Assembly (NCBI GenBank): GCA_966211675.1
Contig: CBIHPK010000014.1
Span: forward strand, 12,897-76,896
Source of the DNA: SCUS01 sp966211675
Lineage (GTDB): Bacteria > Myxococcota_A > Polyangia > Polyangiales > Ga0077539
DNA: 64,000 nt
Reading direction: 5' to 3'
The notes below the pieces were generated by a model. It was given only the letters and a program-made list of their open reading frames with translations, was not told where the DNA came from and searched no databases. Shown here in pieces: positions 1-7,132 of the stretch (positions are counted from its first letter, which is position 1; each line of letters begins with the position of its first letter). A program made the translations under genes and the position numbers.

Positions 1-1
1 G

Positions 2-571
2 CACATCTGGGGGCCGCCGTCCCCGGCGGAGTCGCTGCGCTCTCGGCTCGGTCGCTACATGTCCCCGCCGCTCTTCCCGGTGCGCCTGCGCGACCTGCCG
101 TGTCGGCTCTCGGTGCACGAGGTTCCGGTGGGCGACGTGCGCATCGGGCCCTTCTCCATCGACGCCTCGCTGGTCTGCCACCCCGGTCCCACGGTGGGCT
201 ACCGCATCACCGCCGGGGGTCGCGCGCTCACCTACCTGCCCGACCACGAGCCCGCGCTCGGCGTCCGCGGTCCGCTCCTGCGCGACGGCTGGACCTCCGG
301 GTGTTCGCTCGCCGAGGACACGGACCTGCTCATCCACGACGGGCAGTACACCGACGCCCAGTACGAGGCGCGCGTGGGCTGGGGGCACAGCACCTTCGAC
401 CGCGCCGTCGAGTTCGCCCGACTTACCCATGCCCGTAAGCTGGTGGTCTTCCACCACGACCCGGACCACGACGACGTGACCCTCGCCCGGCTGATGCGCG
501 AGCTCGTCGACCGCACCCGCCCGTCGATGCCTGTGAGCGCGGGCCGCGAGGGGGAGACCTTCTCGCTCTAG
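2..571 (+). CDS. metallo-beta-lactamase-fold hydrolase, C-terminal part (5' end outside window)
   Basis: The frame is open from base 2, upstream of the first internal ATG at 59, so the gene starts outside the window. The visible part begins HIWGPPSPAE, typical of RNase Z/phosphodiesterase-like metallo-beta-lactamase proteins. It continues through YLPDHEPALG and a strand ending in DLLIHDGQY, where the Asp sits as the bridging metal ligand. The segment GWGHSTFDRA followed by VVFHHDPDHDD supplies the last two His positions. The family hydrolyses phosphodiester or related bonds with two metal ions in the cytoplasm. The substrate cannot be told from this fragment. Its stop overlaps the stop of the convergent murJ by three bases, so the two share no room for a terminator. 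Family assignment is secure; function is not. Confidence 0.8.
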   Translation, partial: HIWGPPSPAESLRSRLGRYMSPPLFPVRLRDLPCRLSVHEVPVGDVRIGPFSIDASLVCHPGPTVGYRITAGGRALTYLPDHEPALGVRGPLLRDGWTSGCSLAEDTDLLIHDGQYTDAQYEARVGWGHSTFDRAVEFARLTHARKLVVFHHDPDHDDVTLARLMRELVDRTRPSMPVSAGREGETFSL

Positions 572-2181
572 CTCAGCGACCTCAGGCGCCGGCGCAGCAT
601 GTCGCGCATGCGCAGCGCCTCGGGGTTGCCGATGAAGACGCCGAAGGCGAGGTACGCGACGCCGAACACCAGCAGCGTCGGAGGGGCGACCAGCATCGGG
701 CGGTCGCCGAGGAGGGCGCGCAGCGGGAGACGGACGGTCCACGCGGCGCCCGCGGCGGAGAGGGCGATGGACCAGAGCCTCGCCACGAGCCGCCCGGAGA
801 CCCCGTGCTCGCCGAGACGTCGGCGCAGGGCGGCGCGCAGGATCAGGTACTCGATCCAGCCTGCGATGCCGGCCGAGGCGCTGAGGCCCACGGTGCCCCA
901 GCGCGCGTCGATGCCGAGCGCGCGCAGCAGGGGGAAGGCGAACACGTAGCCGAGCGCGGCGGTGAGCACGAGGCGCAGCGCGGCGACGTGCATGGGCGTG
1001 CGCGTGTCGCCGAGGGCGTAGAAGGCGGAGGTGTAGAGCCGCGCCATGGTCTGGCCGAGGAGCCCGACGGCGGAGCCCGCGAGGGTGGCCCACACCGCGA
1101 TCGTGTGGGCGCGGGTGAAGGCTCCGCGCTGGTAGAGCAGCCCCGCGATGTCGCCGCCCAGCGCCACGAAGGCCATCGCCGAGGGGACCACGAAGAACGC
1201 GATGCGCCGCAGGCCCGCGTCGAGGCGAGCCACCACGGCGCGGTGCACCTCCTCGACGGTGCCCGTGGCGGAGGCCATCTCCGGGAGCTCGGAGGCGGAG
1301 ATGGCGGTGCCGAAGAGGCTCACCGGGAGGAGGTTGAGGGTCTGCGCGTAGCCGAGCGTGGCGACGGAGCTGATGGGCAGCAGGCTCGCGAGGATCTGGT
1401 CGATGTAGCCGCTGAGCTGCGCGACGCCGCGGGAGAGGAGCGCGGAGGTGAAGCGGGAGACCACCGCGCGCACGTCGGGGGAGCCGAGGCCGAGGGAGGG
1501 GCGGGCGCCGGGGACGAGGCGCAGCGCCGAGGGGAGCTGCACGAGGAGCTGGAGGAGGGCGCCGGCGACGGTCCCCCAGGCGGCGGCGCGGGCGAGGGCG
1601 AAGCCGCCGGCGGCGCGGCCGGTGAGGACGAGGGCGAGCACCACCGAGGCGCTCGACACCATCGGGACGGCGTAGGGGAGGAAGAAGCGGCGGTGGCTGT
1701 TGAGGATGCCGAGGCACCAGGCGGAGAGCACCAGCAGCCCGATGCCGGGGAAGAAGATGCGCACCAGCGAGAGGGTCTCGGCGCGACGCTCGCCGTGGAA
1801 GCCGGGGGCGATCAGGTCGACGAACTGCGGTGCGAGCAGCACCCCGAACGCGACCAGCGCGCCGGTGATGAGCGCGAGCAGGGTGCCCACCGCGGCGGCC
1901 ACGGCGACCGCGTCGCGGGCGCGGCCGGAGGCGCGGAGCTTCGCGTACACCGGGATGAACGACGCGCTCACGGCTCCTTCGCCGAGGAGGTTCTGGAGCA
2001 CGTTGGGGATGCGGAAGGCCGCGGTGAACACGTCGGCCCCGGCGCCGCTGCCGAGGAAGTACGCGAACACCGACTGACGGACGAGGCCCGCGAGGCGGCT
2101 CGCGAGGATGCCCGCGGCGACCGCGAGGCTGCCTCGCACGCGGGGAGGAGGCGCCGCGGCGGTCGTGGGCTCGGCGGTCAT
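568..2181 (-). CDS. murJ: lipid II flippase MurJ (MviN family)
   Basis: This is a 537-residue polytopic membrane protein, the usual MurJ length. It would flip undecaprenyl-linked lipid II across the inner membrane for peptidoglycan synthesis. The start MTAEPTTAAA at 2181 was chosen over a longer open frame because it is followed almost at once by the conserved first helix (AAGILASRLAGLVRQSVFAY) and the GADVFTAAFRIPNVLQNL signature. GEGAVSASFIPVY, LFGTAISASELPEM and FYALGDTRTPM are further MurJ blocks. About 14 hydrophobic helices can be seen. The N-terminal Pro/Ala stretch before the first helix is longer than usual. The gene runs divergently from the GreA/GreB-like gene, leaving 81 bp between starts for both promoters. 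Confidence 0.93.
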   Translation of the reverse strand: MTAEPTTAAAPPPRVRGSLAVAAGILASRLAGLVRQSVFAYFLGSGAGADVFTAAFRIPNVLQNLLGEGAVSASFIPVYAKLRASGRARDAVAVAAAVGTLLALITGALVAFGVLLAPQFVDLIAPGFHGERRAETLSLVRIFFPGIGLLVLSAWCLGILNSHRRFFLPYAVPMVSSASVVLALVLTGRAAGGFALARAAAWGTVAGALLQLLVQLPSALRLVPGARPSLGLGSPDVRAVVSRFTSALLSRGVAQLSGYIDQILASLLPISSVATLGYAQTLNLLPVSLFGTAISASELPEMASATGTVEEVHRAVVARLDAGLRRIAFFVVPSAMAFVALGGDIAGLLYQRGAFTRAHTIAVWATLAGSAVGLLGQTMARLYTSAFYALGDTRTPMHVAALRLVLTAALGYVFAFPLLRALGIDARWGTVGLSASAGIAGWIEYLILRAALRRRLGEHGVSGRLVARLWSIALSAAGAAWTVRLPLRALLGDRPMLVAPPTLLVFGVAYLAFGVFIGNPEALRMRDMLRRRLRSLS

Positions 2182-2262
2182 CGGGTGCGCACTGCCTAAC
2201 GGAGATCGGGCCTCGTCGCCAATCGGGAGCAGCGGCGTCGCGGTCGTGTATGTTGCCGCGCC

Positions 2263-2742
2263 GTGGTCCCCGCCAAGTCCTCCCTCCGCGACGAGCTGCT
2301 CGGACGCCTTCGGGCCGAGCTCGACCAGCTCGAGCGAGCGCACCAGTCGGCGCTCGAAGGCGCCACGCACGAGGAGGCCAGGCCCGAGAACAGCAAGGAC
2401 ACCCGCGCCCTGGAGCAGTCGTACCTCGCTCGCGGACAGGCGATGCGGGTGACCGACGCGCGCCGCGCCGTGGCGGACGTCGCGGTGATGTCCGTCGACC
2501 CGGCGGGCCGCAGCCCTCGCGTGGCCGTCGGCGCGCTGGTGACGACCTCCGAGGAGGACGACGAGCGGCTGGTGTTCGTCGCTCCGCACGGGGGAGGGAG
2601 CGTGCTGGCGGGGGGGCAGGTGCACGTGGTGACGCCGCAGTCGCCGCTCGGTCGCGCGCTGCTCGGCAAGAGCGAGGGCGACGTGTGCGAGCTCACCCTG
2701 GCGGGTCGCGAGCGGCTCATCGAGGTCGTCGCGATCGCGTAG
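2263..2742 (+). CDS. GreA/GreB-family transcription elongation factor-like protein
   Basis: This 159-residue protein has an N-terminal helical stretch with ENSKDTRALEQSYLARGQAM, a block found in the GreA/GreB-like proteins of this lineage. A C-terminal FKBP-like half follows (VFVAPHGGG..VHVVTPQSPLGRALLGKSEGD), with the P-x-S-P-L-G-x-A-L-L-G-K-x-x-G-D pattern of Gre C-terminal domains. True GreA rescues backtracked RNA polymerase through an acidic coiled-coil tip. Here the N-terminal coil is shorter and the tip is not obvious, so cleavage-stimulating activity is uncertain. It may instead bind the polymerase secondary channel in another way. GTG at 2263 is the only reasonable start. It is transcribed away from murJ. 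Confidence 0.8.
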   Translation: MVPAKSSLRDELLGRLRAELDQLERAHQSALEGATHEEARPENSKDTRALEQSYLARGQAMRVTDARRAVADVAVMSVDPAGRSPRVAVGALVTTSEEDDERLVFVAPHGGGSVLAGGQVHVVTPQSPLGRALLGKSEGDVCELTLAGRERLIEVVAIA

Positions 2743-2834
2743 GAAGCACGGCTCCTGGGCCGCAGTGACCGCGCTCGCTCGGGCGTGCTACGGCTTCTCC
2801 GGGTCGGCGACGGCGCTCCGACAGACCCACCGAC

Positions 2835-4091
2835 ATGACCAGACGCCCGAGACGCTCCAAGGCCAGGCAGCCTCCGACGCTCCCCTCCGTACCGGTGGAG
2901 GCTGCGTCCGACCCATCGCCCCGGCGAGAGCGCCGCTCTCCGTGGATGCTCCTGGGCGCCGCGGCCGTCGTCGCCATCGGCTGGATCGCGTACCGCAACG
3001 ACCGCCCCCGGGTCGACCCGGCCCCCTCGGCCTCGGCGAACCGCGCCGACGGCGGGGTGCGCTCCGAGGAGCTCATCACTCACGTGCGGCTGCTCCCGAC
3101 CCCGGAGGAGCTCATCCCGCCGAGGGACTGCGCGGCCCCGCGGCCGTGGCTGGTGCCCGACCGCGACCGCGCCTCGACCCTCTCGCTGCTCAATCTCACG
3201 ATCCGCGACCCCGCGGTGGTCGCCTCGCTGGAGCCGTTCATCTCGTGCGGCTCCGGGCCCGGCTGCACCATCCGTCCCCCCGTCGACCTCATCGAGTCGC
3301 TGTCGGCCCCGGCGCGCTCGCGGCTCTACACCGTGCTCAGCCGCGTCGACACCAACCCGCAGGGGGAGGACGCCTTCCGCCGCACGATGTCGGCCGGTCC
3401 GTTCAGCTCCATCGTGGGCCTTCCCTCGGAGGCGCGGCCGCTCATCGACCGCCTCACCTGGCAGCAGGGCGGCGTCCCGACCTTCTCGGACGTCTCCGTG
3501 GTCTGCTCGCGCCTCCCGACGCCGGAGTCGCGCCGCGCGTTCGTGAGGGCGATGCTCACCCGGCGCACGACGGACGTCTCGCTCAACATCGAGGCGCCCG
3601 GCGCGATCGACCGCATCGTCGCGGGCTTCCCCGACGAGGCGCAGCCGGCGATCCGCGCGCAGCTCACCGCGGCGAGGGGCGCGGGCGACTCGACCATCGC
3701 GCTCACGGCGCTGATGCCCGAGTGGGCCCGACTGCACGCCGGCACCTTCCCGGCCGCCTCCGAGGCGTGGACCAACTGCTTCTGGACGGCCCTGCGCTTC
3801 ATCGACCCGCGGCCCTCTCCCCCGGTGCCCGACGCCGAGGTCTGGGCGGCGATGGTCGAGCGGGAGTTCGTCCGCGTGAGCGAGGACTACCGCTTCGGAG
3901 ACATCCTGGTGCTGCGCGACGCGCACGGGCGGCGCACCCACGCGGCCACCTGGCTCCTCGCCGGCTACCTCTACACCAAGGACGGCATGGGCTCGCTCAT
4001 GCCCTGGCGCGTGGCCTCGCTCGACGACCTGCTCATCGGCTTCCCCACCACCGCGACCATGGAGTTCTGGCGCCGCCGACCCGCGAGCTGA
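2835..4091 (+). CDS. membrane-anchored protein, possible NlpC/P60-like fold
   Basis: I do not recognise this 418-residue protein as a named family. A basic N-terminus (about 1-35) precedes one membrane segment (36-53, WMLLGAAAVVAIGWIAY), so the bulk should face the periplasm. The last 110 residues have a suggestive order: Cys315 in TNCFWTALRF, then FGDILVL, then His369 in RTHAATWLLAGYLYTKDG, then MPWRVASLDDLL. A Cys at a helix start followed by a G-D-I strand and an H-A strand is the arrangement of NlpC/P60 and CHAP cysteine peptidases acting on cell-wall peptides. That link is inference. Other Cys residues (99, 138, 144, 224) could form disulfides in the periplasm. Codon use is the same as in neighbours. 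Confidence 0.7.
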   Translation: MTRRPRRSKARQPPTLPSVPVEAASDPSPRRERRSPWMLLGAAAVVAIGWIAYRNDRPRVDPAPSASANRADGGVRSEELITHVRLLPTPEELIPPRDCAAPRPWLVPDRDRASTLSLLNLTIRDPAVVASLEPFISCGSGPGCTIRPPVDLIESLSAPARSRLYTVLSRVDTNPQGEDAFRRTMSAGPFSSIVGLPSEARPLIDRLTWQQGGVPTFSDVSVVCSRLPTPESRRAFVRAMLTRRTTDVSLNIEAPGAIDRIVAGFPDEAQPAIRAQLTAARGAGDSTIALTALMPEWARLHAGTFPAASEAWTNCFWTALRFIDPRPSPPVPDAEVWAAMVEREFVRVSEDYRFGDILVLRDAHGRRTHAATWLLAGYLYTKDGMGSLMPWRVASLDDLLIGFPTTATMEFWRRRPAS

Positions 4092-4171
4092 GCGCTTGCG
4101 AAGCGCGCTGGAAAGGCGTTCCAATCGTAGCTCCCTTGGCCCAACGATCGATCGCTCGACACTTCGCCCGG

Positions 4172-4390
4172 ATGCTCCTCCTCCTCCTCGTCGCGGGGTG
4201 CCCGCGGCGCTCGGCTCCGACGCCGCCGCCGGACGCGGACCCCAACGTGCAGCTCCACGTCGAGCACGCCATCGGGGTCCCGGTGGTGGACATCCGCCGC
4301 GAGCCGGACGCCGGGACGACCCGGGTGCAGATCGGCGGCGCCTCGGTGCGGCTCCCCACGCGCGAGCCCGAGCCGCCGCCCGCAGAGTAG
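4172..4390 (+). CDS. small lipoprotein
   Basis: A 72-residue protein starts MLLLLLVAGCPRR, a very short signal peptide with a clear lipobox (VAGC) that would leave a lipidated Cys10. The remainder is a Pro/Asp-rich spacer and a compact segment (VQLHVEHAIGVPVVDIRREP..TRVQIGGASVRLP) ending in Pro/Glu. It lies 80 bp behind the membrane-anchored protein and 13 bp before the patatin gene, on the same strand, so co-transcription is likely. The short n-region lacks basic residues. An upstream in-frame extension exists but has no better start. Function is unknown. Confidence 0.6.
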   Translation: MLLLLLVAGCPRRSAPTPPPDADPNVQLHVEHAIGVPVVDIRREPDAGTTRVQIGGASVRLPTREPEPPPAE

Positions 4391-4403
4391 GCGTCACGCG
4401 AAG

Positions 4404-5915
4404 ATGTCAGACGCCGTGGAGCAGATCGACGTGGAGGAGGGGGACGCCCTGCTGGGCGCGATGGCCGCGTCGGCGCGGCCGAAGCTCGGCGCGGTGCTTC
4501 GGATGGGTCTCGCGCTCTCCGGCGGCGGCTATCGCGCGGCGGCCTTCCACCTCGGGGTGATGGGCGTGCTCCACCGCATCGGGTTGCTGCCGACCGTGCG
4601 CGTGCTGTCGACGGTGTCGGGAGGGAGCATCGTGGGCGCCGGGTGGCTCGTCTCGCTGGCGGAGTCCAAGGGCTTTGCGGAGTTCGACGGGGCGTTTCGA
4701 CGGTGGCTCTCGACGACCGACGTCGTCGCCCTCGCGGGGGCGAAGCTCTCGCGGGCGGGCGACGGCCGGACCCCGAGCCTCATCCGAGCGGCCGCGGCGG
4801 TGTACGCGCAGAGCCCTGTGATCGGGACGTTCCGCTTCGGTGATTTCCGCGACGGCTTCCCGGTCGAGGACATCGTGATCAACGCCACGGAGTTCACCAC
4901 GGGCAACGTCTTCCGCCTCACTCGCACGGCCTCCCTCCGGGCCGCGATCGGCAACCAGAAGGTCCCGGTGCCGCGCGAGGTGCTGGACCGCGTGAGGCTC
5001 GCGGACGCGGTCGCGGCGTCGTCGTGCTTCCCGGGCGCGTTCGAGCCGCTGGTCTGGCCGACGGACTTCGACCTCGACGGCCTCGACGCGACGGTCGCCG
5101 CCGAGCCGGTCTATCTGATGGACGGCGGCATCGTCGACAACCAGGGGATCTCCAGCGTCGAGCTCGCCGTCACCCGAGCGGCCAACCGGGCTTCGCCGCT
5201 GGACCTCGTGGTGATCTCGGACGTCTTCCAGCACGGACGCGACTTCCTCTCCGGGGCGCAGTCCGCCGCGTCGCCCGTGCCCAGCGTGATCCTCGCGCTG
5301 CTGCTCCTGGCGATCCTGCTCGGGCTGAACCTCGCCGTCGCGATCGCGACCTTCGTCCGCTCGGGCTTCTCCGCGGGGGCGGCTCTGTCCCTCTTCGTGG
5401 CCGCCGCGCTCGTGCTCCTCCCGCTGGTCGCGGGCGCGTCGGCCTGGCGGTCGCTCCGCAGGAGCGTCGCCGCGCGATGGAACGTCCTCCCCGTCCTCGG
5501 CGGCCTCGGCGTCGGGGACCTGCTGCAGGCGATGGCGACGCGCGCTCGCTCGGTGCTCGCCATCCTCTCCAACGTCTTCATGAAGCGGGTGCGCTCCCAG
5601 GAGTACGGTCAGGTCCGCGACGTCCTGTCGAAGCGGGTGCGCTGCGTGAGGGTGTCGATCAACGACCACGAGCGCTGGAAGAACGACCCCGAGGTCACGG
5701 ACGCCATGCGCGAGACCTGCCAGCGGGCCTTCGAGATGGCCACGACGCTGTGGTGCTCCGAGGCGGAGGTCGAGACGCTCGTCGCCGCGGGGCGCATCGC
5801 AGCCTGCAAGGCCCTGCTGGACGCCGCTCGGAAGGACGAGACGAAGGCGGCCTTCGCGGATGAGCTCGAGGCGCTCTGGCGCGAGCTGCGCGCCGCAGGC
5901 GCAGGGGGCAGATAG
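4404..5915 (+). CDS. patatin-like phospholipase with internal membrane segments
   Basis: A 503-residue protein. The oxyanion motif SGGGYRAAAFHLGV (39-52) is followed by LSTVSGGSIVGAG, placing the nucleophile at Ser72. The family pattern G-x-S-x-G is here T-V-S-G-G, a variant seen in some bacterial members. The second catalytic residue lies in YLMDGGIVDNQG near residue 240. Patatins are serine lipid acyl hydrolases acting at membranes. Between about 290 and 350 two strongly hydrophobic segments (SVILALLLLAILLGLNLAVA and AALSLFVAAALVLLPLVAGA) would anchor it in the inner membrane. The C-terminal 120 residues are soluble. It ends one base before a strong hairpin terminator. Lipid substrate is not predictable. 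Confidence 0.88.
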   Translation: MSDAVEQIDVEEGDALLGAMAASARPKLGAVLRMGLALSGGGYRAAAFHLGVMGVLHRIGLLPTVRVLSTVSGGSIVGAGWLVSLAESKGFAEFDGAFRRWLSTTDVVALAGAKLSRAGDGRTPSLIRAAAAVYAQSPVIGTFRFGDFRDGFPVEDIVINATEFTTGNVFRLTRTASLRAAIGNQKVPVPREVLDRVRLADAVAASSCFPGAFEPLVWPTDFDLDGLDATVAAEPVYLMDGGIVDNQGISSVELAVTRAANRASPLDLVVISDVFQHGRDFLSGAQSAASPVPSVILALLLLAILLGLNLAVAIATFVRSGFSAGAALSLFVAAALVLLPLVAGASAWRSLRRSVAARWNVLPVLGGLGVGDLLQAMATRARSVLAILSNVFMKRVRSQEYGQVRDVLSKRVRCVRVSINDHERWKNDPEVTDAMRETCQRAFEMATTLWCSEAEVETLVAAGRIAACKALLDAARKDETKAAFADELEALWRELRAAGAGGR

Positions 5916-5916
5916 C

Positions 5917-5956
5917 GAAAGACCCCAGGAATCCGCTTGGATTCCGGGGGGTCTTT
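5917..5956. terminator. strong inverted-repeat terminator, bidirectional
   Basis: GAAAGACCCC at 5917-5926 pairs with GGGGTCTTTC at 5947-5956, and inside it GGAATCC pairs with GGATTCC around a GCTT loop. A T-rich run (TTTCTTTC) follows on the plus strand and its complement on the other. It ends the patatin gene. It lies directly beyond the truncated tRNA-Pro copy on the minus strand, so it was probably the original terminator of tRNA-Pro before the island inserted. Confidence 0.8.
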
Positions 5957-5961
5957 CTTTC

Positions 5962-5984
5962 GTCGGGGCGAGAGGATTTGAACC
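5962..5984 (-). repeat. left attachment site: 23-bp copy of the tRNA-Pro 3' end
   Basis: These 23 bases are identical to 11081-11103, the 3' acceptor and T-arm half of the tRNA-Pro at 11082-11155. The match stops abruptly on both sides (5961 and 5985 differ from the right copy). The fragment contains the 3' acceptor strand and most of the T-arm, but no anticodon arm, so it cannot be a tRNA. This is the usual footprint of site-specific integration into a tRNA 3' end. Confidence 0.8.
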
Positions 5985-6082
5985 GAGCTTGTACGGGATC
6001 AAACATTCAGTGTCGTTCGCAAACGTCCAGAATCTCCGCGCTCGCGGGAGCCTCGGGCGGACGGTCGACGCGACCAGTGCAC

Positions 6083-6104
6083 GTTTGACTCCGCGTTTGA
6101 CTCC
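6083..6104 (+). repeat. island-internal direct repeat, left copy
   Basis: The 18-bp core GACTCCGCGTTTGACTCC at 6087-6104 is identical to 10978-10995, and four more bases upstream match with one difference. Within it the 10-mer GTTTGACTCC occurs twice. It sits 98 bp inside the left attachment site. It may be an arm-type recombinase site or a remnant of an earlier integration. Confidence 0.6.
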
Positions 6105-6251
6105 CGCCGGAGTCGATCGCGCCGCGCTCTCGGGAGGCCGTCCGGAGCTCCAACGAGGGAAGTCCCCGGGGACATTGCCCGTCCCGCCGGAGGGCTCTCC
6201 AGCTTGGGGGTGGAGGCTGAACGGACGTACAGGTCGAGAAGGAGGTCTCCG

Positions 6252-6482
6252 ATGCACGACCACGCTCTCGACGACGACCGCGACCCCGCTGACACCTTCG
6301 ACCCGACCCGCCACCTGATCTCCGACCGCGAGCTCGACCCGATCGCGGGCGGCCTCGAGTTCGCCGAGCAGGCGTTCCGCGGCCTGGTGCCCGACATGGA
6401 TCCGCTGGCGCAGGAGATCGCCCGCCTCCTCGCGGCGTCCACCGCCTTCGCGGCCTGGCGCGGCGCCGCGAGGAGAACGTAG
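6252..6482 (+). CDS. small acidic protein of unknown function (island)
   Basis: A 76-residue protein with a strong ribosome binding site (GGAGG at 6241-6245, 6 nt before the ATG), so it is probably expressed. The first 30 residues are rich in Asp/His (MHDHALDDDRDPADTFDP). The rest looks like two amphipathic helices (GGLEFAEQAFRGLV and LAQEIARLLAASTAFAAWRGAA). It has no Cys, no signal peptide and no membrane segment. A second small gene follows 55 bp downstream on the same strand. I know no family for it. Confidence 0.6.
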   Translation: MHDHALDDDRDPADTFDPTRHLISDRELDPIAGGLEFAEQAFRGLVPDMDPLAQEIARLLAASTAFAAWRGAARRT

Positions 6483-6537
6483 CGTGGTGCGGCGCACGGC
6501 CCCTACGACCGGCCGCGGAACGGCCGATAAGGGAGAC

Positions 6538-6750
6538 ATGCCCCACTCTGTGCCCCCCAGCCGCCGCGCCCAGCGTGTGCTCGAGCGCCTGGGCCTCCGG
6601 GTCCGCATCGTCGTCGAGCGGCCCGATGGCTCCCCGCCCACCGACGCGGACGTGGAAGCCGTGCGCCACGCGCTCGCCGAGTTCGACGACCTGGAGTCCC
6701 GCGCCGACCGGGCCGTCTCGCTCGCGGGCGCCTCTCGCGCGGACGGCTGA
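6538..6750 (+). CDS. small unknown protein, paralogue of the 9565-9768 product (island)
   Basis: A 70-residue cytoplasmic protein. ATG at 6538 is preferred to an in-frame GTG at 6484 because a purine-rich AAGGGAG lies just upstream of it. The body RRAQRVLERLGLRVRIVVER..DGSPPTDADV followed by AEFDDLESRADRA aligns without gaps over about 50 residues with the protein at 9565-9768. Shared positions include RR..R.LE.LG, I, DG.P, V.A, AEFD, E.R and RA. The predicted layout is helix, beta hairpin, helix. It probably shares a transcript with the 6252 gene and ends at a hairpin. Function unknown. Confidence 0.6.
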   Translation: MPHSVPPSRRAQRVLERLGLRVRIVVERPDGSPPTDADVEAVRHALAEFDDLESRADRAVSLAGASRADG

Positions 6751-6797
6751 GCCCGCGGTCCCTGGAGCCGAGCGGGCGCAGCGCCGCGTACCGCGGT

Positions 6798-6823
6798 CGG
6801 GCTTACCAGATCCGGTAAGCCCG
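6798..6823. terminator. perfect hairpin between convergent island genes
   Basis: CGGGCTTACC (6798-6807) and GGTAAGCCCG (6814-6823) form a perfect 10-bp stem with a 6-nt loop between the convergent genes ending at 6750 and 6869. A second, wider inverted repeat surrounds it (GCGGTCCCTGG at 6755-6765 and its complement at 6843-6853). There is no clear T-tract, so it is called from the stem and its place. Confidence 0.55.
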
Positions 6824-6868
6824 CTCGCGCGCCCCCTCAGCCCCAGGGACCGCCCGCGCGAGCGGCGC

Positions 6869-7132
6869 TCACGCGACCTCCCGACCACGGATCGTACGGG
6901 CCACCGCGACCGCGGCCTCGCGCGCGGTCCAGAGCCGGTCGGCGCGGTGGCCGTAGTGCGAGGTCGCGTCGTCGTTGCCGGCGTCGCGCGCCCGGAGGCC
7001 GTCCGCACGCGCATCGACCTCGGCGGCATGAGGGTGTTCGCCGCGGCGGTCGGAGAGCCACGCGGTGAAGTCCTCGTCCGCGGCGAGCTCCGCCTCGCGC
7101 GCGGCGAGCCGCTCCGACGAGCCTCTGGTCAA
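6869..7132 (-). CDS. small unknown protein, possibly truncated at its 5' end (island)
   Basis: An 87-residue frame begins with TTG at 7132, overlapping the stop of the histidine kinase gene (TTGA). It reads TRGSSERLAAREAELAADED, then FTAWLSDRRGEHPHAAEVDA, then HYGHRADRLWTAREAAVAVA. Third positions are almost all G/C, as expected for a real gene here. There is no ATG or GTG and no ribosome binding site at its front. It therefore either depends on translational coupling to the kinase or is the surviving 3' part of a gene cut when the kinase segment arrived. It is mostly helical and charged, with no membrane segment or signal peptide. Function unknown. Confidence 0.4.
   Translation of the reverse strand: MTRGSSERLAAREAELAADEDFTAWLSDRRGEHPHAAEVDARADGLRARDAGNDDATSHYGHRADRLWTAREAAVAVARTIRGREVA

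Noticed and set aside
5860..6318. Plus-strand frame reading through the tRNA copy (GARGFEP)
   Set aside because: This peptide is the usual chance translation across a tRNA 3' end; the frame has no other support.
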